IMG/VR virus record: IMGVR_UViG_3300022752_000032
Location: 1-64,000 of that record
DNA length: 64,000 nt
Origin: a virus
Reading direction: 5' to 3' (one strand)
Under the pieces are notes generated by a model that ran no database searches, was not told the DNA's origin, and saw nothing but the letters and a program-made list of their open reading frames with translations. Positions 31,262-38,785 of this stretch are shown here, piece after piece; the stretch's first letter is position 1, and every line of letters starts with the position of its first letter. The translations under genes were made by a program, and so were the position numbers.

Positions 31262-32127
31262 TGACACAGCCAAATGTATTTTTAGCCCTTCTTGTAAAAC
31301 AAAAAGAAGCCGTTCTTCCACTATTTTTAGAAAGTTTAAACGACTGGGACTACCCTAAAGAAAACATATTTATCTACATCAGAACTAATAACAACACAGA
31401 TAACACAAAACAGCTTTTAGAAGAGTGGATAGAAGAGTACGGGGATAAATATAAAGGATTAATCTATAACAGCGAAGATGTGCCAGAAAAGGTAGAAAAA
31501 TATGATGTTCATTTTTGGAACGGAGAAAGATTTAGGGTTCTAGGAAAAATTCGTCAAGAAAGTATGAACCAAGCTTTACTCACAGATTGTGAATATTATT
31601 TTGTAGTAGACACCGACAACTTCTTGTTCCCAGAAACTCTTAAAGAGTTAGTAAAACTAGACTTACCTATAGTTGCTCCCTTCTTAAGGTATGCGGTTGC
31701 GCTTGGAGAAAACGCTGATACTCCTGCGGAGGCTGCTAAGCGAGAGGGTCATATGAGTAGGTACTACTCAAACTATCACGACAAGGTAGATGACTTCGGG
31801 TCAATTATTCCAGAAGATATTTACTACAAAATTTTAAATCAAGAGGTAAGAGGGTTAATTGAATGCATGTGTGTTCACTGCACTTATCTGATTAAAAGAG
31901 AGTATCTATCTGAACTTAATTACCTAGAGCAATCGGACCGCTGGGAGTATATGGTTTTTTCTAACTCGGCTAGAGATAAAGGAATTACTCAATACATAGA
32001 CAACAGAACTATATATGGAGTTCTAACCTTGAGTGAGAATCTTGGGGCCTCTAGGTGGTGGTTTAATTACTTAAAGAGTAAAGAAAATAGAACAGAAAAG
32101 TATAAATCTGTTACTAATTTTACATAA
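31261..32127 (+). CDS. Glycosyltransferase resembling procollagen galactosyltransferase
   Basis: 288 residues from the ATG at 31261, overlapping the upstream TGA. Motifs in order: NVFLALLVKQKEAVLPLFLE; WDYPKENI (29-36); NNTDNTKQLLEEW (44-56); VVDTDN, a DxD motif (115-120); LPIVAPFLR (135-143); RYYSNYHD; and CVHCTYLIKREYL. From memory, order and spacing match the N-terminal transferase domain of animal COLGALT/GLT25D proteins (LALL...LP-FL, DYP, D-N-DNT-LEW, DTDN, PVVAPML, YSN, VH-TFL). It is an unusual find in a phage that also encodes collagen-like fibres. It ends convergently, overlapping the epimerase by eight bases. Confidence 0.75.
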   Translation: MTQPNVFLALLVKQKEAVLPLFLESLNDWDYPKENIFIYIRTNNNTDNTKQLLEEWIEEYGDKYKGLIYNSEDVPEKVEKYDVHFWNGERFRVLGKIRQESMNQALLTDCEYYFVVDTDNFLFPETLKELVKLDLPIVAPFLRYAVALGENADTPAEAAKREGHMSRYYSNYHDKVDDFGSIIPEDIYYKILNQEVRGLIECMCVHCTYLIKREYLSELNYLEQSDRWEYMVFSNSARDKGITQYIDNRTIYGVLTLSENLGASRWWFNYLKSKENRTEKYKSVTNFT

Positions 32128-33124
32128 GTCTATCTGTCCAAGTTTTTGGAGTTTTATCAGTAACAAACTCTAGAGGCAGGTGGTAATTAAACTGCCTAGC
32201 ACCTTTAGATTTAATCCAGTTTACTAGTTCTACTAGTCCAGACTCTAATGAAGTAGTGGTTTTGTAGTTTAAAAGTTCTCTTGCTAGATTGGCTGAGCAG
32301 TTAGCGTGAAATACTTCTTGAGGTCTTCCTGGCATATAAATTGGATCTAACTTAAAATCAAGAATTATTGATAGTTTCTGAGCTAGTTCATTTATGGTAA
32401 CAAACTCTTCATCTGGACCAATATTAACAATTCGACCATCAGCAACATCAGTCTCACATGCAATCATAAGTGGATCAGTGACATCTTGCATAAATGAGAA
32501 ACATCTTTTTTGCTCGCCATTTCCATAGATAATAGGTTGCTTACCTTGAAGCATTCTATTTATCATAATAGAGGCTACGTTTCTATAAGGGTCATCAAAT
32601 TTTTGTCTAGGGCCAATAATGTTGTGTGGAACAAGTATTACATAATTAAGTCCGTGAGTGTCTGCAATATTTTTAATCATAAGTTCAGCCCCATACTTTG
32701 CAATTCCATACGGATCCTGAGGCTTAGGGGTCATTGACTCAACAAAGGGAACTACATCCTGAGTGCCATACCTTGCCATAGAAGATAGATGAACAATTTT
32801 TTTAACATTAGTCTTTACGCAAGCACTCATTATGTTTGTTGTTATTTGCATGGTATTTCTAACAACTAGAGACGGAGAGAATACGGATAGTCCTTCATAG
32901 GCAGTACAAGCAGTATGAACTACTAAATCTACATCTTTGAAAAGAGGTTGGATTAGTTCTAAGTTATCTAAATCTATATTATGAAAATCAACACCTGAAG
33001 GTATATTTTCTTCATATCCACCTAGTAAATTATCTATTCCTACAACATCATAGCCTTTAGCAAGAAAAGCATCTGCTAAATGACTGCCCATAAACCCTGC
33101 TACACCAGTTACTAATACTTTCAT
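32120..33124 (-). CDS. NAD-dependent nucleotide-sugar epimerase/dehydratase (SDR)
   Basis: 334 residues. The Rossmann motif is GVAGFMG (7-13), HLSSM is near 112-116, and the catalytic YxxxK is Tyr 139-Lys 143 (YGIAK). GPRQ and the C-terminal sugar-binding region (IIYGNGEQKRCFSFMQDV) follow. This is the extended SDR class that includes UDP-glucose 4-epimerase (GalE) and dTDP-glucose dehydratase. It probably supplies a modified nucleotide-sugar for the adjacent glycosyltransferases. It is coupled by ATGA to the transferase at 33121-33801. The exact substrate is not decidable. Confidence 0.85.
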   Translation of the reverse strand: MKVLVTGVAGFMGSHLADAFLAKGYDVVGIDNLLGGYEENIPSGVDFHNIDLDNLELIQPLFKDVDLVVHTACTAYEGLSVFSPSLVVRNTMQITTNIMSACVKTNVKKIVHLSSMARYGTQDVVPFVESMTPKPQDPYGIAKYGAELMIKNIADTHGLNYVILVPHNIIGPRQKFDDPYRNVASIMINRMLQGKQPIIYGNGEQKRCFSFMQDVTDPLMIACETDVADGRIVNIGPDEEFVTINELAQKLSIILDFKLDPIYMPGRPQEVFHANCSANLARELLNYKTTTSLESGLVELVNWIKSKGARQFNYHLPLEFVTDKTPKTWTDRLM

Positions 33125-33801
33125 TTGTTAATTGCCTCTTTTAGTTTTGTAATATCACTTTGAAAATTTGTCATCTTATATTTAGCCAAAGCATTCCTAT
33201 CTCGCTCATACATCCAAGGAGAGTTTATCGCAGAGTAGAGATCATCAACAGGTGCTTTACGCACCGCGTAGTGGTGATGCTCTAAAATAACTTCAGGGCA
33301 GTATCTAAGAGTCTGCATAGCATCTCCTAGTAGTTTCCAAAAATTATCTATATATAAATGTAATAACTCGGGAGGGGCTAGGTATCCAAGTGTTTTTACA
33401 ATATTTGAATCAAAACAAGTTCCATTGCTAGGTAAAAGAGCACTTTGAGCCAGATCATCTGGGTATGAGATGCCCATAGGCACATCTTTTATTGCATTAA
33501 TAAGGTTTTCATCCCACTTAGGTGTCATAACAGTCGTATCATCGGCTGCCCAAAGAATGTAGTCATACTCTTCCATATACTTATTTGCCATGCGATTTAG
33601 TTTTTCATTAACACCTAATTGCTCTGGTTTAGGCCCTATCTCATACTTAATACCCTGCATCCTTGGATATAAAGCGTGATCATCCTCATCTAAGCAAGCA
33701 ACTATGTCTGAAACAGTCGAGTGATATCTTAGAGAGTCCACTGCTCTAACAAACCTTTTAGGTCGAGTCCTAGATGGAACTAAGATAACTGAGCGAGTCA
33801 T
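33121..33801 (-). CDS. GT-A-like glycosyltransferase
   Basis: 226 residues. The N-terminus SVILVPSRTRPKRFVRAVDSL is typical of GT-A transferases, followed by CLDEDD, the metal-site candidate WAADDTT (85-90), and a C-terminal EHHHY. It is shorter than usual family 2 enzymes but has the Rossmann-like start and acidic motif. It forms a two-gene unit with the SDR gene on the minus strand, facing the plus-strand transferases. Likely acceptors are fibre or host surface polymers; uncertain. Confidence 0.75.
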   Translation of the reverse strand: MTRSVILVPSRTRPKRFVRAVDSLRYHSTVSDIVACLDEDDHALYPRMQGIKYEIGPKPEQLGVNEKLNRMANKYMEEYDYILWAADDTTVMTPKWDENLINAIKDVPMGISYPDDLAQSALLPSNGTCFDSNIVKTLGYLAPPELLHLYIDNFWKLLGDAMQTLRYCPEVILEHHHYAVRKAPVDDLYSAINSPWMYERDRNALAKYKMTNFQSDITKLKEAINK

Positions 33802-33826
33802 AACTCAATTTTAACATGGAATACAT

Positions 33827-33861
33827 AAAAAATAGGGATCACTCTCTACAAGTGATCCCTA
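33827..33861 (-). terminator. Rho-independent terminator of the secreted-protein gene
   Basis: TAGGGATCACT (33833-33843) pairs perfectly with AGTGATCCCTA (33851-33861), an 11-bp stem with a 7-base loop. In minus-strand RNA it is followed by six U residues (A-run 33827-33832). It lies 15 bp after the stop of 33876-35018. Confidence 0.88.
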
Positions 33862-33875
33862 CTTTATATGTTGTA

Positions 33876-35018
33876 TTACTTAGAAATACCTTCACCACTA
33901 ATTACAGTCTCTTGTCCAGTAGCAAGATCACGAACTACAACCGAAACGGTGTAATCACGACCTTCTCCAAGAGATCCAACATTTAGAGTCTGAGCAGAGC
34001 CATCTGTTCCAATTGCAGTAGTTGAGCCAGATTTATTATCACGGACAATAAGAGTTGCCCAAGATTTACTTGCATCAAAGTTTGGAACCGCAGGCATTGC
34101 AATAGCCACAGATAAGGCTCCAGAGGCATCTACAACTCGAGAAGAGATAGATGGAGCAGTAATTGTTGCTCTATCTGCTGTAGCACTTCTGGCTGGCGTT
34201 GGGGCTGGCGCAGTTGAAGCAACGGTTGCAACTACAGGGTTTGATATTACTGTCTCAGTATTTGTCAAAGTATCACGAATAACTGTTTTCACTGTGACAT
34301 TTTGATCTTGTGGTAAATTATTAATTGTCACCGTGCTTGAGCCTTGTGCAAGACCAACTGATGTAGTTGAGCGACCATCTGTAACTGTGTATACAGAAAC
34401 AACTGAGGTAGATGGTAGGTCTTGAATACCAGCAACATCAACAGTCATCGAGACTGAGTTATCCGCATTAAGCACCTGAGTTGTAACTACAGGTGAGTTT
34501 GCTTGTGCTACAGCAGTGTCAGTTGGCTCTGTAGGAAGTGTGACTGGAGAGAGTTGAGTGATCTCATATGTAGGAGTCACCTTTACATCAGGTGCTACAT
34601 ATACTGAAACAATTGAGCCTTGAGTAATTGGCTTAAGCCTAGTCACACCATTTGAATCAACATACTTAACTCCAGCGTTAGTTGGAAGTTTTACAATAAT
34701 TCCATATGAATCAATTACACGATTTGGTGAGTAACCATCCCAAGTAACAATACGATCAACAACACCGTCCACAATAACTGCATATTTTGCTTTAGCAGTT
34801 GGAGCGGGTGTTTGACCTGACATCTGTGGCGTTGAGGTAATTGCTTCTAATGTAATTGCAAAGTAGCCATCTGCTCTTGTTTGAAACAAATTTTCGGACT
34901 TCATTCGAGATACTGTGCTTTGCGCATCTGTATCTGCTGTCCATCCAGCAAAGGCTGGGCTAGCAATAAGTGTTAGCGCAGTGGCTAAACTTAATATACG
35001 TACTTTATTCTTTAACAT
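33876..35018 (-). CDS. Secreted repeat protein with Sec signal peptide
   Basis: 380 residues. The N-terminus has a basic start (MLKNKVR), a hydrophobic core and the cleavage site SPAFA-GW near residue 24, a classic Sec signal. The mature part has an SLH-like or surface-type head (AQSTVSRMKSENLFQTRADG), then beta-rich repeats resembling fibronectin-type modules (YTVTDGRSTTSVGLAQGSSTV and TVKTVIRDTLTNTET; WATLIVRDNKSGSTT and YTVSVVVRDLATGQETVIS). With its own promoter and terminator it looks like a moron expressed from the infected cell. It could be a surface-exclusion or host-modifying protein. It could also be a virion protein, but signal peptides are rare there. Confidence 0.75.
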   Translation of the reverse strand: MLKNKVRILSLATALTLIASPAFAGWTADTDAQSTVSRMKSENLFQTRADGYFAITLEAITSTPQMSGQTPAPTAKAKYAVIVDGVVDRIVTWDGYSPNRVIDSYGIIVKLPTNAGVKYVDSNGVTRLKPITQGSIVSVYVAPDVKVTPTYEITQLSPVTLPTEPTDTAVAQANSPVVTTQVLNADNSVSMTVDVAGIQDLPSTSVVSVYTVTDGRSTTSVGLAQGSSTVTINNLPQDQNVTVKTVIRDTLTNTETVISNPVVATVASTAPAPTPARSATADRATITAPSISSRVVDASGALSVAIAMPAVPNFDASKSWATLIVRDNKSGSTTAIGTDGSAQTLNVGSLGEGRDYTVSVVVRDLATGQETVISGEGISK

Positions 35019-35052
35019 TCCTGCTCCTAGTCATTTTGTCTCTTGAGAGGCA

Positions 35053-35081
35053 ATACTAGTAGGTAGGCTAGAAAATAGCAA
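35053..35081 (-). promoter_or_regulatory. Promoter of the secreted-protein gene
   Basis: On the minus strand, TTGCTA (35076-35081), a 17-bp spacer and TAGTAT (35053-35058) form a standard sigma-70-like promoter, about 35 bp before the ATG at 35018 with an AGGAG ribosome site. Confidence 0.65.
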
Positions 35082-35086
35082 GTAGG

Positions 35087-35611
35087 CTATGAAACTGCTT
35101 TTTTACGCTTGTTTTTCTTCTTCAGTTTCTCTTTTTTCTTCTCTAACTTGGCTGCTTTATCAATTTTTTCAGCCTTATATGCCTCTACTGCATTGGCGCT
35201 AGTTCTACTTCTCCAAGCAAATCCGCACTCGGTACAGGTAACAATTTTTGCTGTAGTCCATCTTCCAGTTGTTGATAGTTTTTCTACAGATGTTTCTAGT
35301 TTGCCAGGTCTTGCGGTACAGAACGGACAGTTGGGATATCTACGACGTCGAGTCTCTTCTCCAAGATATGAAACAGAAAGAGTTCTGCGGATCTCAATTT
35401 CATCTTTGCCTCCCCATATTCCCCAAATTTGTCTGTGCTCTAAAGCCCACTGTAAACAATCTTTTCTTACGGGGCATGAGAAACATAAATTTTTAGCATC
35501 ATATTTTTCAGAAAAATCTTTGGAGAAAAACCAGTCTAAATATTTTTTATTTGATGGTTTGGCACATAGGGCTTCACTCTGCCATCTAAGGCTTTCTGCT
35601 GGTTTCCACAT
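35087..35611 (-). CDS. WhiB-family regulator with C-terminal zinc ribbon
   Basis: 174 residues. The WhiB domain carries the first Cys in ALCAKPSNK, then CFSCPVRKDC (C-x2-C-x5-C), which together bind a 4Fe-4S cluster, and the turn GIWGGKDE that contacts the sigma factor. Beyond it lies an unusual second module, CPFCTARPG...CTECGFAWRSR, a four-Cys zinc ribbon, and a lysine-rich tail (KKKEKLKKKNKRKK). WhiB proteins bind the host principal sigma factor and redirect transcription. The added ribbon and basic tail may give DNA or RNA contact. The length is about twice that of usual phage WhiB proteins. Confidence 0.88.
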   Translation of the reverse strand: MWKPAESLRWQSEALCAKPSNKKYLDWFFSKDFSEKYDAKNLCFSCPVRKDCLQWALEHRQIWGIWGGKDEIEIRRTLSVSYLGEETRRRRYPNCPFCTARPGKLETSVEKLSTTGRWTTAKIVTCTECGFAWRSRTSANAVEAYKAEKIDKAAKLEKKKEKLKKKNKRKKAVS

Positions 35612-35666
35612 ATACTCTATTTTAAACTAAAGTACTATAAATCTACCGACTAAAACACTATATTTA

Positions 35667-36005
35667 CTATATTTCTATCCATGTAGTTAATTCAATATTT
35701 TCGACTATATCACCATACTCAGTCTCAGAATTTTCATCACACACAACATACTCAAACTCTTCCTCTAGAATGCCACACCAGCCCCTAGTTATTTGACAAT
35801 TTTCAATTAATTTAAAACTATCTCCTAAAGAATCAGCAACTCCATCTCTTTGGATAGCAGATGCTAGTGCTCTAGAGACAAGATCATTATCCATATCTAC
35901 ATAATCTAAAGTGTAATAAACGGTTGAGTTAGGGTTATTTTTACTGTAGCCAGAGCCACTCCACTCACACCAAAGCTCTTCCCCAGGTCTTGTGTCTTTT
36001 TTCAT
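35667..36005 (-). CDS. Hypothetical acidic protein
   Basis: 112 residues (MKKDTRPGEELWCEWSGSGY) rich in Asp, Glu and aromatic residues, with a highly acidic second half (EEEFEYVVCDENSETEYGDI). No known motif recognised. It lies between the two WhiB genes in a same-strand run with small gaps, so it is probably part of the early regulatory operon. Acidic small phage proteins often inhibit host factors, but nothing in the sequence shows this. Confidence 0.6.
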   Translation of the reverse strand: MKKDTRPGEELWCEWSGSGYSKNNPNSTVYYTLDYVDMDNDLVSRALASAIQRDGVADSLGDSFKLIENCQITRGWCGILEEEFEYVVCDENSETEYGDIVENIELTTWIEI

Positions 36006-36018
36006 TAGTTTTTAGAGG

Positions 36019-36366
36019 CTATTCGTCTTCTGTAGAGTAAAAATTAAACTCAAAATCCTTTGAAAACTCATCATTGGTAAAGTATATTTCTTCTTGCTTC
36101 TTTAACTCATATATTCCAGCAATAGTTACTGATCCACACATACAGCAGACATCTACAGAGCCAGTGTTTATTATTGTTGGCATATCTACACCAACAAGTT
36201 TTACAAGGATGTTGCCATCCTCATTCACACTCTGAGGCTCCCACTTGGAGTGCTCTTCCATCCAGCACAACTCGCAGAGAGCCATAGGGCTAACTATTGA
36301 ACTGTCTTCCATACATAGCCTTTCTTTAGGCGTATCTAGTAGGACAATTCTAGTTGTATTTTCCAT
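36019..36366 (-). CDS. Hypothetical protein with two CxxC pairs
   Basis: 115 residues. LCELCWMEEH and VCCMCGSV form two CxxC knuckles about 40 residues apart, consistent with one zinc site. The N-terminus is MENTTRIVLLDTPKERLC and the C-terminus is acidic. It overlaps nothing and starts two bases before the end of the small WhiB gene region, so it is probably co-transcribed with it. A regulatory or nucleic-acid-binding role is possible but not shown. Confidence 0.6.
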   Translation of the reverse strand: MENTTRIVLLDTPKERLCMEDSSIVSPMALCELCWMEEHSKWEPQSVNEDGNILVKLVGVDMPTIINTGSVDVCCMCGSVTIAGIYELKKQEEIYFTNDEFSKDFEFNFYSTEDE

Positions 36367-36367
36367 T

Positions 36368-36646
36368 CTATATTTGTTTTAAATCTATATTTACAGGAAT
36401 TCTTTTGTGCTTTCTTATATTAGTTCTATCTTTGGGACTTAGTCCTCCCCAAAAACCAAACAGTTCATTTTTAATAGCCCAGTCAGCACACTCGGCTTTA
36501 TGAGGACATTTTTTGCATATGGAGTTTGCCATAGCATATGTATTCATTGAATCAACTTTTCTTTCATCTTTATCATCAGTATAAAATATATCTACACCAA
36601 CTTCTGCGCATAACGGTTCTTCAAATTCCCATGGTCCACGAGACAC
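36368..36646 (-). CDS. WhiB-family regulator (short)
   Basis: 92 residues of standard WhiB length. It shows PLCAEVGVDIFY (first Cys), CKKCPHKAEC (C-x2-C-x5-C), GFWGG, and a basic end RTNIRKHKRI. These are the iron-sulphur ligands and sigma-contacting turn of the family. Together with 35087-35611 the phage has two distinct WhiB proteins, which fits staged control of host RNA polymerase. The gene is the distal neighbour of 36019-36366. Confidence 0.88.
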   Translation of the reverse strand: MSRGPWEFEEPLCAEVGVDIFYTDDKDERKVDSMNTYAMANSICKKCPHKAECADWAIKNELFGFWGGLSPKDRTNIRKHKRIPVNIDLKQI

Positions 36647-36692
36647 TTGGCTCTCCTTTTAAAGTTTGGTTATCGGGTTATTTACTTACAAA

Positions 36693-37019
36693 TTACTTTT
36701 GTTTATTCTCCAAGTTCCCGACCTCATAACCACATGCAGCATAACCAGCAATATCAACCCAAGTGTCAGGTTGAAAACCAGACTTAGAAGCATACCTAGC
36801 CACTTTAAGACCAACCATCATCATTGCAACATCTTCATTGGTAATTTCAATACCTAAAATTACAGACCAAATCTTTGCTGTTCGTTCAAAATTATCTTCA
36901 GGATTTCCGTACTGTTTATTGCGCTCCCCAGAAATAATTCTGGCGGCTTCCCGTAGCGCCTCAACTCGTAAGGTAGTAGGTTCATTAGTTGTTGGTGTTT
37001 CTTCGTTACCTGATGTCAT
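36693..37019 (-). CDS. DUF6378-like phage protein
   Basis: 108 residues. The core is RNKQYGNPEDNFERTAKIW, then EDVAMMMVGLKVAR and DTWVDIAGYAACGYE. This set defines a phage family (DUF6378) related to nucleotide-pyrophosphohydrolase-like helical proteins and usually found in replication or early regions. An acidic, Thr-rich N-terminus precedes the core. It overlaps the upstream gene by 14 bases. The biochemical role is unknown. Confidence 0.72.
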   Translation of the reverse strand: MTSGNEETPTTNEPTTLRVEALREAARIISGERNKQYGNPEDNFERTAKIWSVILGIEITNEDVAMMMVGLKVARYASKSGFQPDTWVDIAGYAACGYEVGNLENKQK

Positions 37020-37224
37020 CTTTTATCCTCGCTATCACTTGAGCATTGTATTTTTTGGGAAGATTTTTATCAGAGGTGCCGTCAATAGTTACCTCATAAT
37101 TAACATATTTTAGTGGGTCATCAGAGTTTATGGCAAGGTACAAAGATATTTCTTCTTTGATATTGTCAATAATCTCTTGATGATTATTCCCAACTACAGA
37201 GAACTTATATGTAACTGTTTTCAA
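37006..37224 (-). CDS. Hypothetical small protein
   Basis: 72 residues (MKTVTYKFSVVGNNHQEIID) with alternating beta and helix propensity and KYVNYEVTIDG near the centre. No motif recognised. Its end overlaps the DUF6378-like gene, and its start lies one base after the stop of 37226-37657. Tight packing supports it as a real gene. Confidence 0.55.
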   Translation of the reverse strand: MKTVTYKFSVVGNNHQEIIDNIKEEISLYLAINSDDPLKYVNYEVTIDGTSDKNLPKKYNAQVIARIKDDIR

Positions 37225-37225
37225 G

Positions 37226-37657
37226 TTACAAGCGTTTCTCTAATTGATCTGGTCTTAAATGAACTCCGTCTAAAAGAGGAGCTTTATTATCATCACTTTT
37301 AATAATAATATCTCCATAACGAATTCCTACAACCCGACCTCTCCTTCCATTAAAGTCTTTACCGCTCTTATTATCAAAAGCATCAGACTTTATTCGCACG
37401 TAATCTGCCAAAACAATTGAGCCAGGAGTTACTTGAATCCAAGTCTCGCCCTTTTCTTCTTTTACAAGAGCATGACCTAATGACAACTTAGCAAAGATAG
37501 CAATAATATCTTTAGAGTAGTCAACTTTCTGTTCTTTATTCTTTTCTTTCACATCTTCCCAAGACTTGAGAAGAGTTAAAACAGAGTCACCAACAATTCT
37601 TCTGGTCTTGTTTTTTGTCAGTTGCTCTTTTACCCAGGCGATATCTACATCAGCCAT
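37226..37657 (-). CDS. Hypothetical protein with KOW-like C-terminal segment
   Basis: 143 residues. The helical, charged N-half has VDIAWVKEQLTKNKTRRIVG; the C-half is beta-rich with PGSIVLADYVRI and GRRGRVVGIRYGDIII, resembling KOW or translation-factor-type barrels. It could bind RNA or RNA polymerase, but the similarity is weak. It sits in the early minus-strand operon between small proteins and the GT-B-like gene. Confidence 0.55.
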   Translation of the reverse strand: MADVDIAWVKEQLTKNKTRRIVGDSVLTLLKSWEDVKEKNKEQKVDYSKDIIAIFAKLSLGHALVKEEKGETWIQVTPGSIVLADYVRIKSDAFDNKSGKDFNGRRGRVVGIRYGDIIIKSDDNKAPLLDGVHLRPDQLEKRL

Positions 37658-37687
37658 TTTTTGTTCCTTTCCTAGTTAGTTTGTTTA

Positions 37688-38698
37688 TTACTTTTGTAGC
37701 AGTATGTTTCCTATATTTTCTTTTACACTCTCCCATGAGGGTATATTTTGAATATAAGACTCTTTCTGTTTCTTAGATACTTCCACTCTTTCAATAGGGC
37801 TCATCTCCTCTATAGCGTTTGGAAGCATTGACCATTCTGGACCCATATACGTAGTTAACCTCCAATCAGTAATTGCAGGTACTCCTATGTACAGCGCTTG
37901 AGATAAAGTTGGAAACCACCAAGGATTTCCAGATTTATAAACTGAAACTAAAACTCCCATTGAACTAGATATTCTAGTCAATATGTCTTTATTGCCTTCC
38001 CACTTAGTTGCTCTGTAGTTAAGTTGCGGGTTGGATAAAGAAACAGATACCTTACGATACCAATCGGTCTTGGGATTGTCTATGCACCAATAACTTCCAT
38101 CAGCATAATTGTGTATCGGATTATTAATTTCTAAAAGATAGGCGTCTGGGTTAACTAAGAATAATTTTGTTTTATTTATATTAGGTATGTATTTAGTGAC
38201 TACCTCTTCAGTAGACCAAGGATAAGACGGAATAATTGTTTTAGGCCAAGCACCGCCATAAAGTTTTCTAGCGCCCTCTATTACGTTTTCATAGTTTTTA
38301 GGCTCTAAAGCTAACTTGTACTCTCGCTTTTTAGAGTAGAAACTGCCAAAGAAAGACTCTGGCTTCCTGTATATATCTCCTAGACTAAAGTAAAGTTTGT
38401 GAGGATCTATGGTGTCTATAAAAAGAGAAAGAGTTCCTAAGTCACTAGCGTGATTTATTACGGATAAAGCGCCGTATGCCCTGTGGGATGCAATACCTGT
38501 TGGCTTAGCAATACCCACCAAAATGACGTCATATTGAGATAAATAATCTTTAGTCATAGTTACTGAAGGATCTTCCCAAGTAACATCAAAACCTAATTCA
38601 GTTAAAGCACTATTAATATTTCCAGCAAATGAAGGAACTTTTTCGTTTGTATTTTTGGATGCGTGAGAGGCTGTGCACCCTGTAATTAATACCTTCAT
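37688..38698 (-). CDS. GT-B-like glycosyltransferase
   Basis: 336 residues. The N-domain starts MKVLITGCTASH and includes DVILVGIAKPTG. The C-domain has the layout SMGVLVSVYKSGNPWWFPTL, then QALYIGVPAITDW, as in GT-B enzymes where the donor-binding helix follows an E/P-rich turn. No DxD is needed for this fold. It is the fourth glycosyltransferase of the window but lies in the DNA-metabolism region, so DNA or a nucleotide is a possible acceptor besides fibres. It is preceded by the 16-bp hairpin at 38723-38771. Confidence 0.65.
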   Translation of the reverse strand: MKVLITGCTASHASKNTNEKVPSFAGNINSALTELGFDVTWEDPSVTMTKDYLSQYDVILVGIAKPTGIASHRAYGALSVINHASDLGTLSLFIDTIDPHKLYFSLGDIYRKPESFFGSFYSKKREYKLALEPKNYENVIEGARKLYGGAWPKTIIPSYPWSTEEVVTKYIPNINKTKLFLVNPDAYLLEINNPIHNYADGSYWCIDNPKTDWYRKVSVSLSNPQLNYRATKWEGNKDILTRISSSMGVLVSVYKSGNPWWFPTLSQALYIGVPAITDWRLTTYMGPEWSMLPNAIEEMSPIERVEVSKKQKESYIQNIPSWESVKENIGNILLQK

Positions 38699-38722
38699 AT
38701 AAACCTCTTATATCTAAGATGG

Positions 38723-38771
38723 TTACTAGATGTTGTTGGTAATTCCCCTGAACAACAACAACATCTAGTAA
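38723..38771 (-). other. Perfect 16-bp inverted repeat between ssDNA-binding and glycosyltransferase genes
   Basis: TTACTAGATGTTGTTG (38723-38738) is the exact complement of CAACAACATCTAGTAA (38756-38771), with a 17-base spacer. On the minus strand it follows the stop of 38786-39301. No U-tract follows directly on that strand, so it may be a processing or stability element, or a protein-binding site. Confidence 0.65.
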
Positions 38772-38785
38772 ACTCTATTTTTTAT

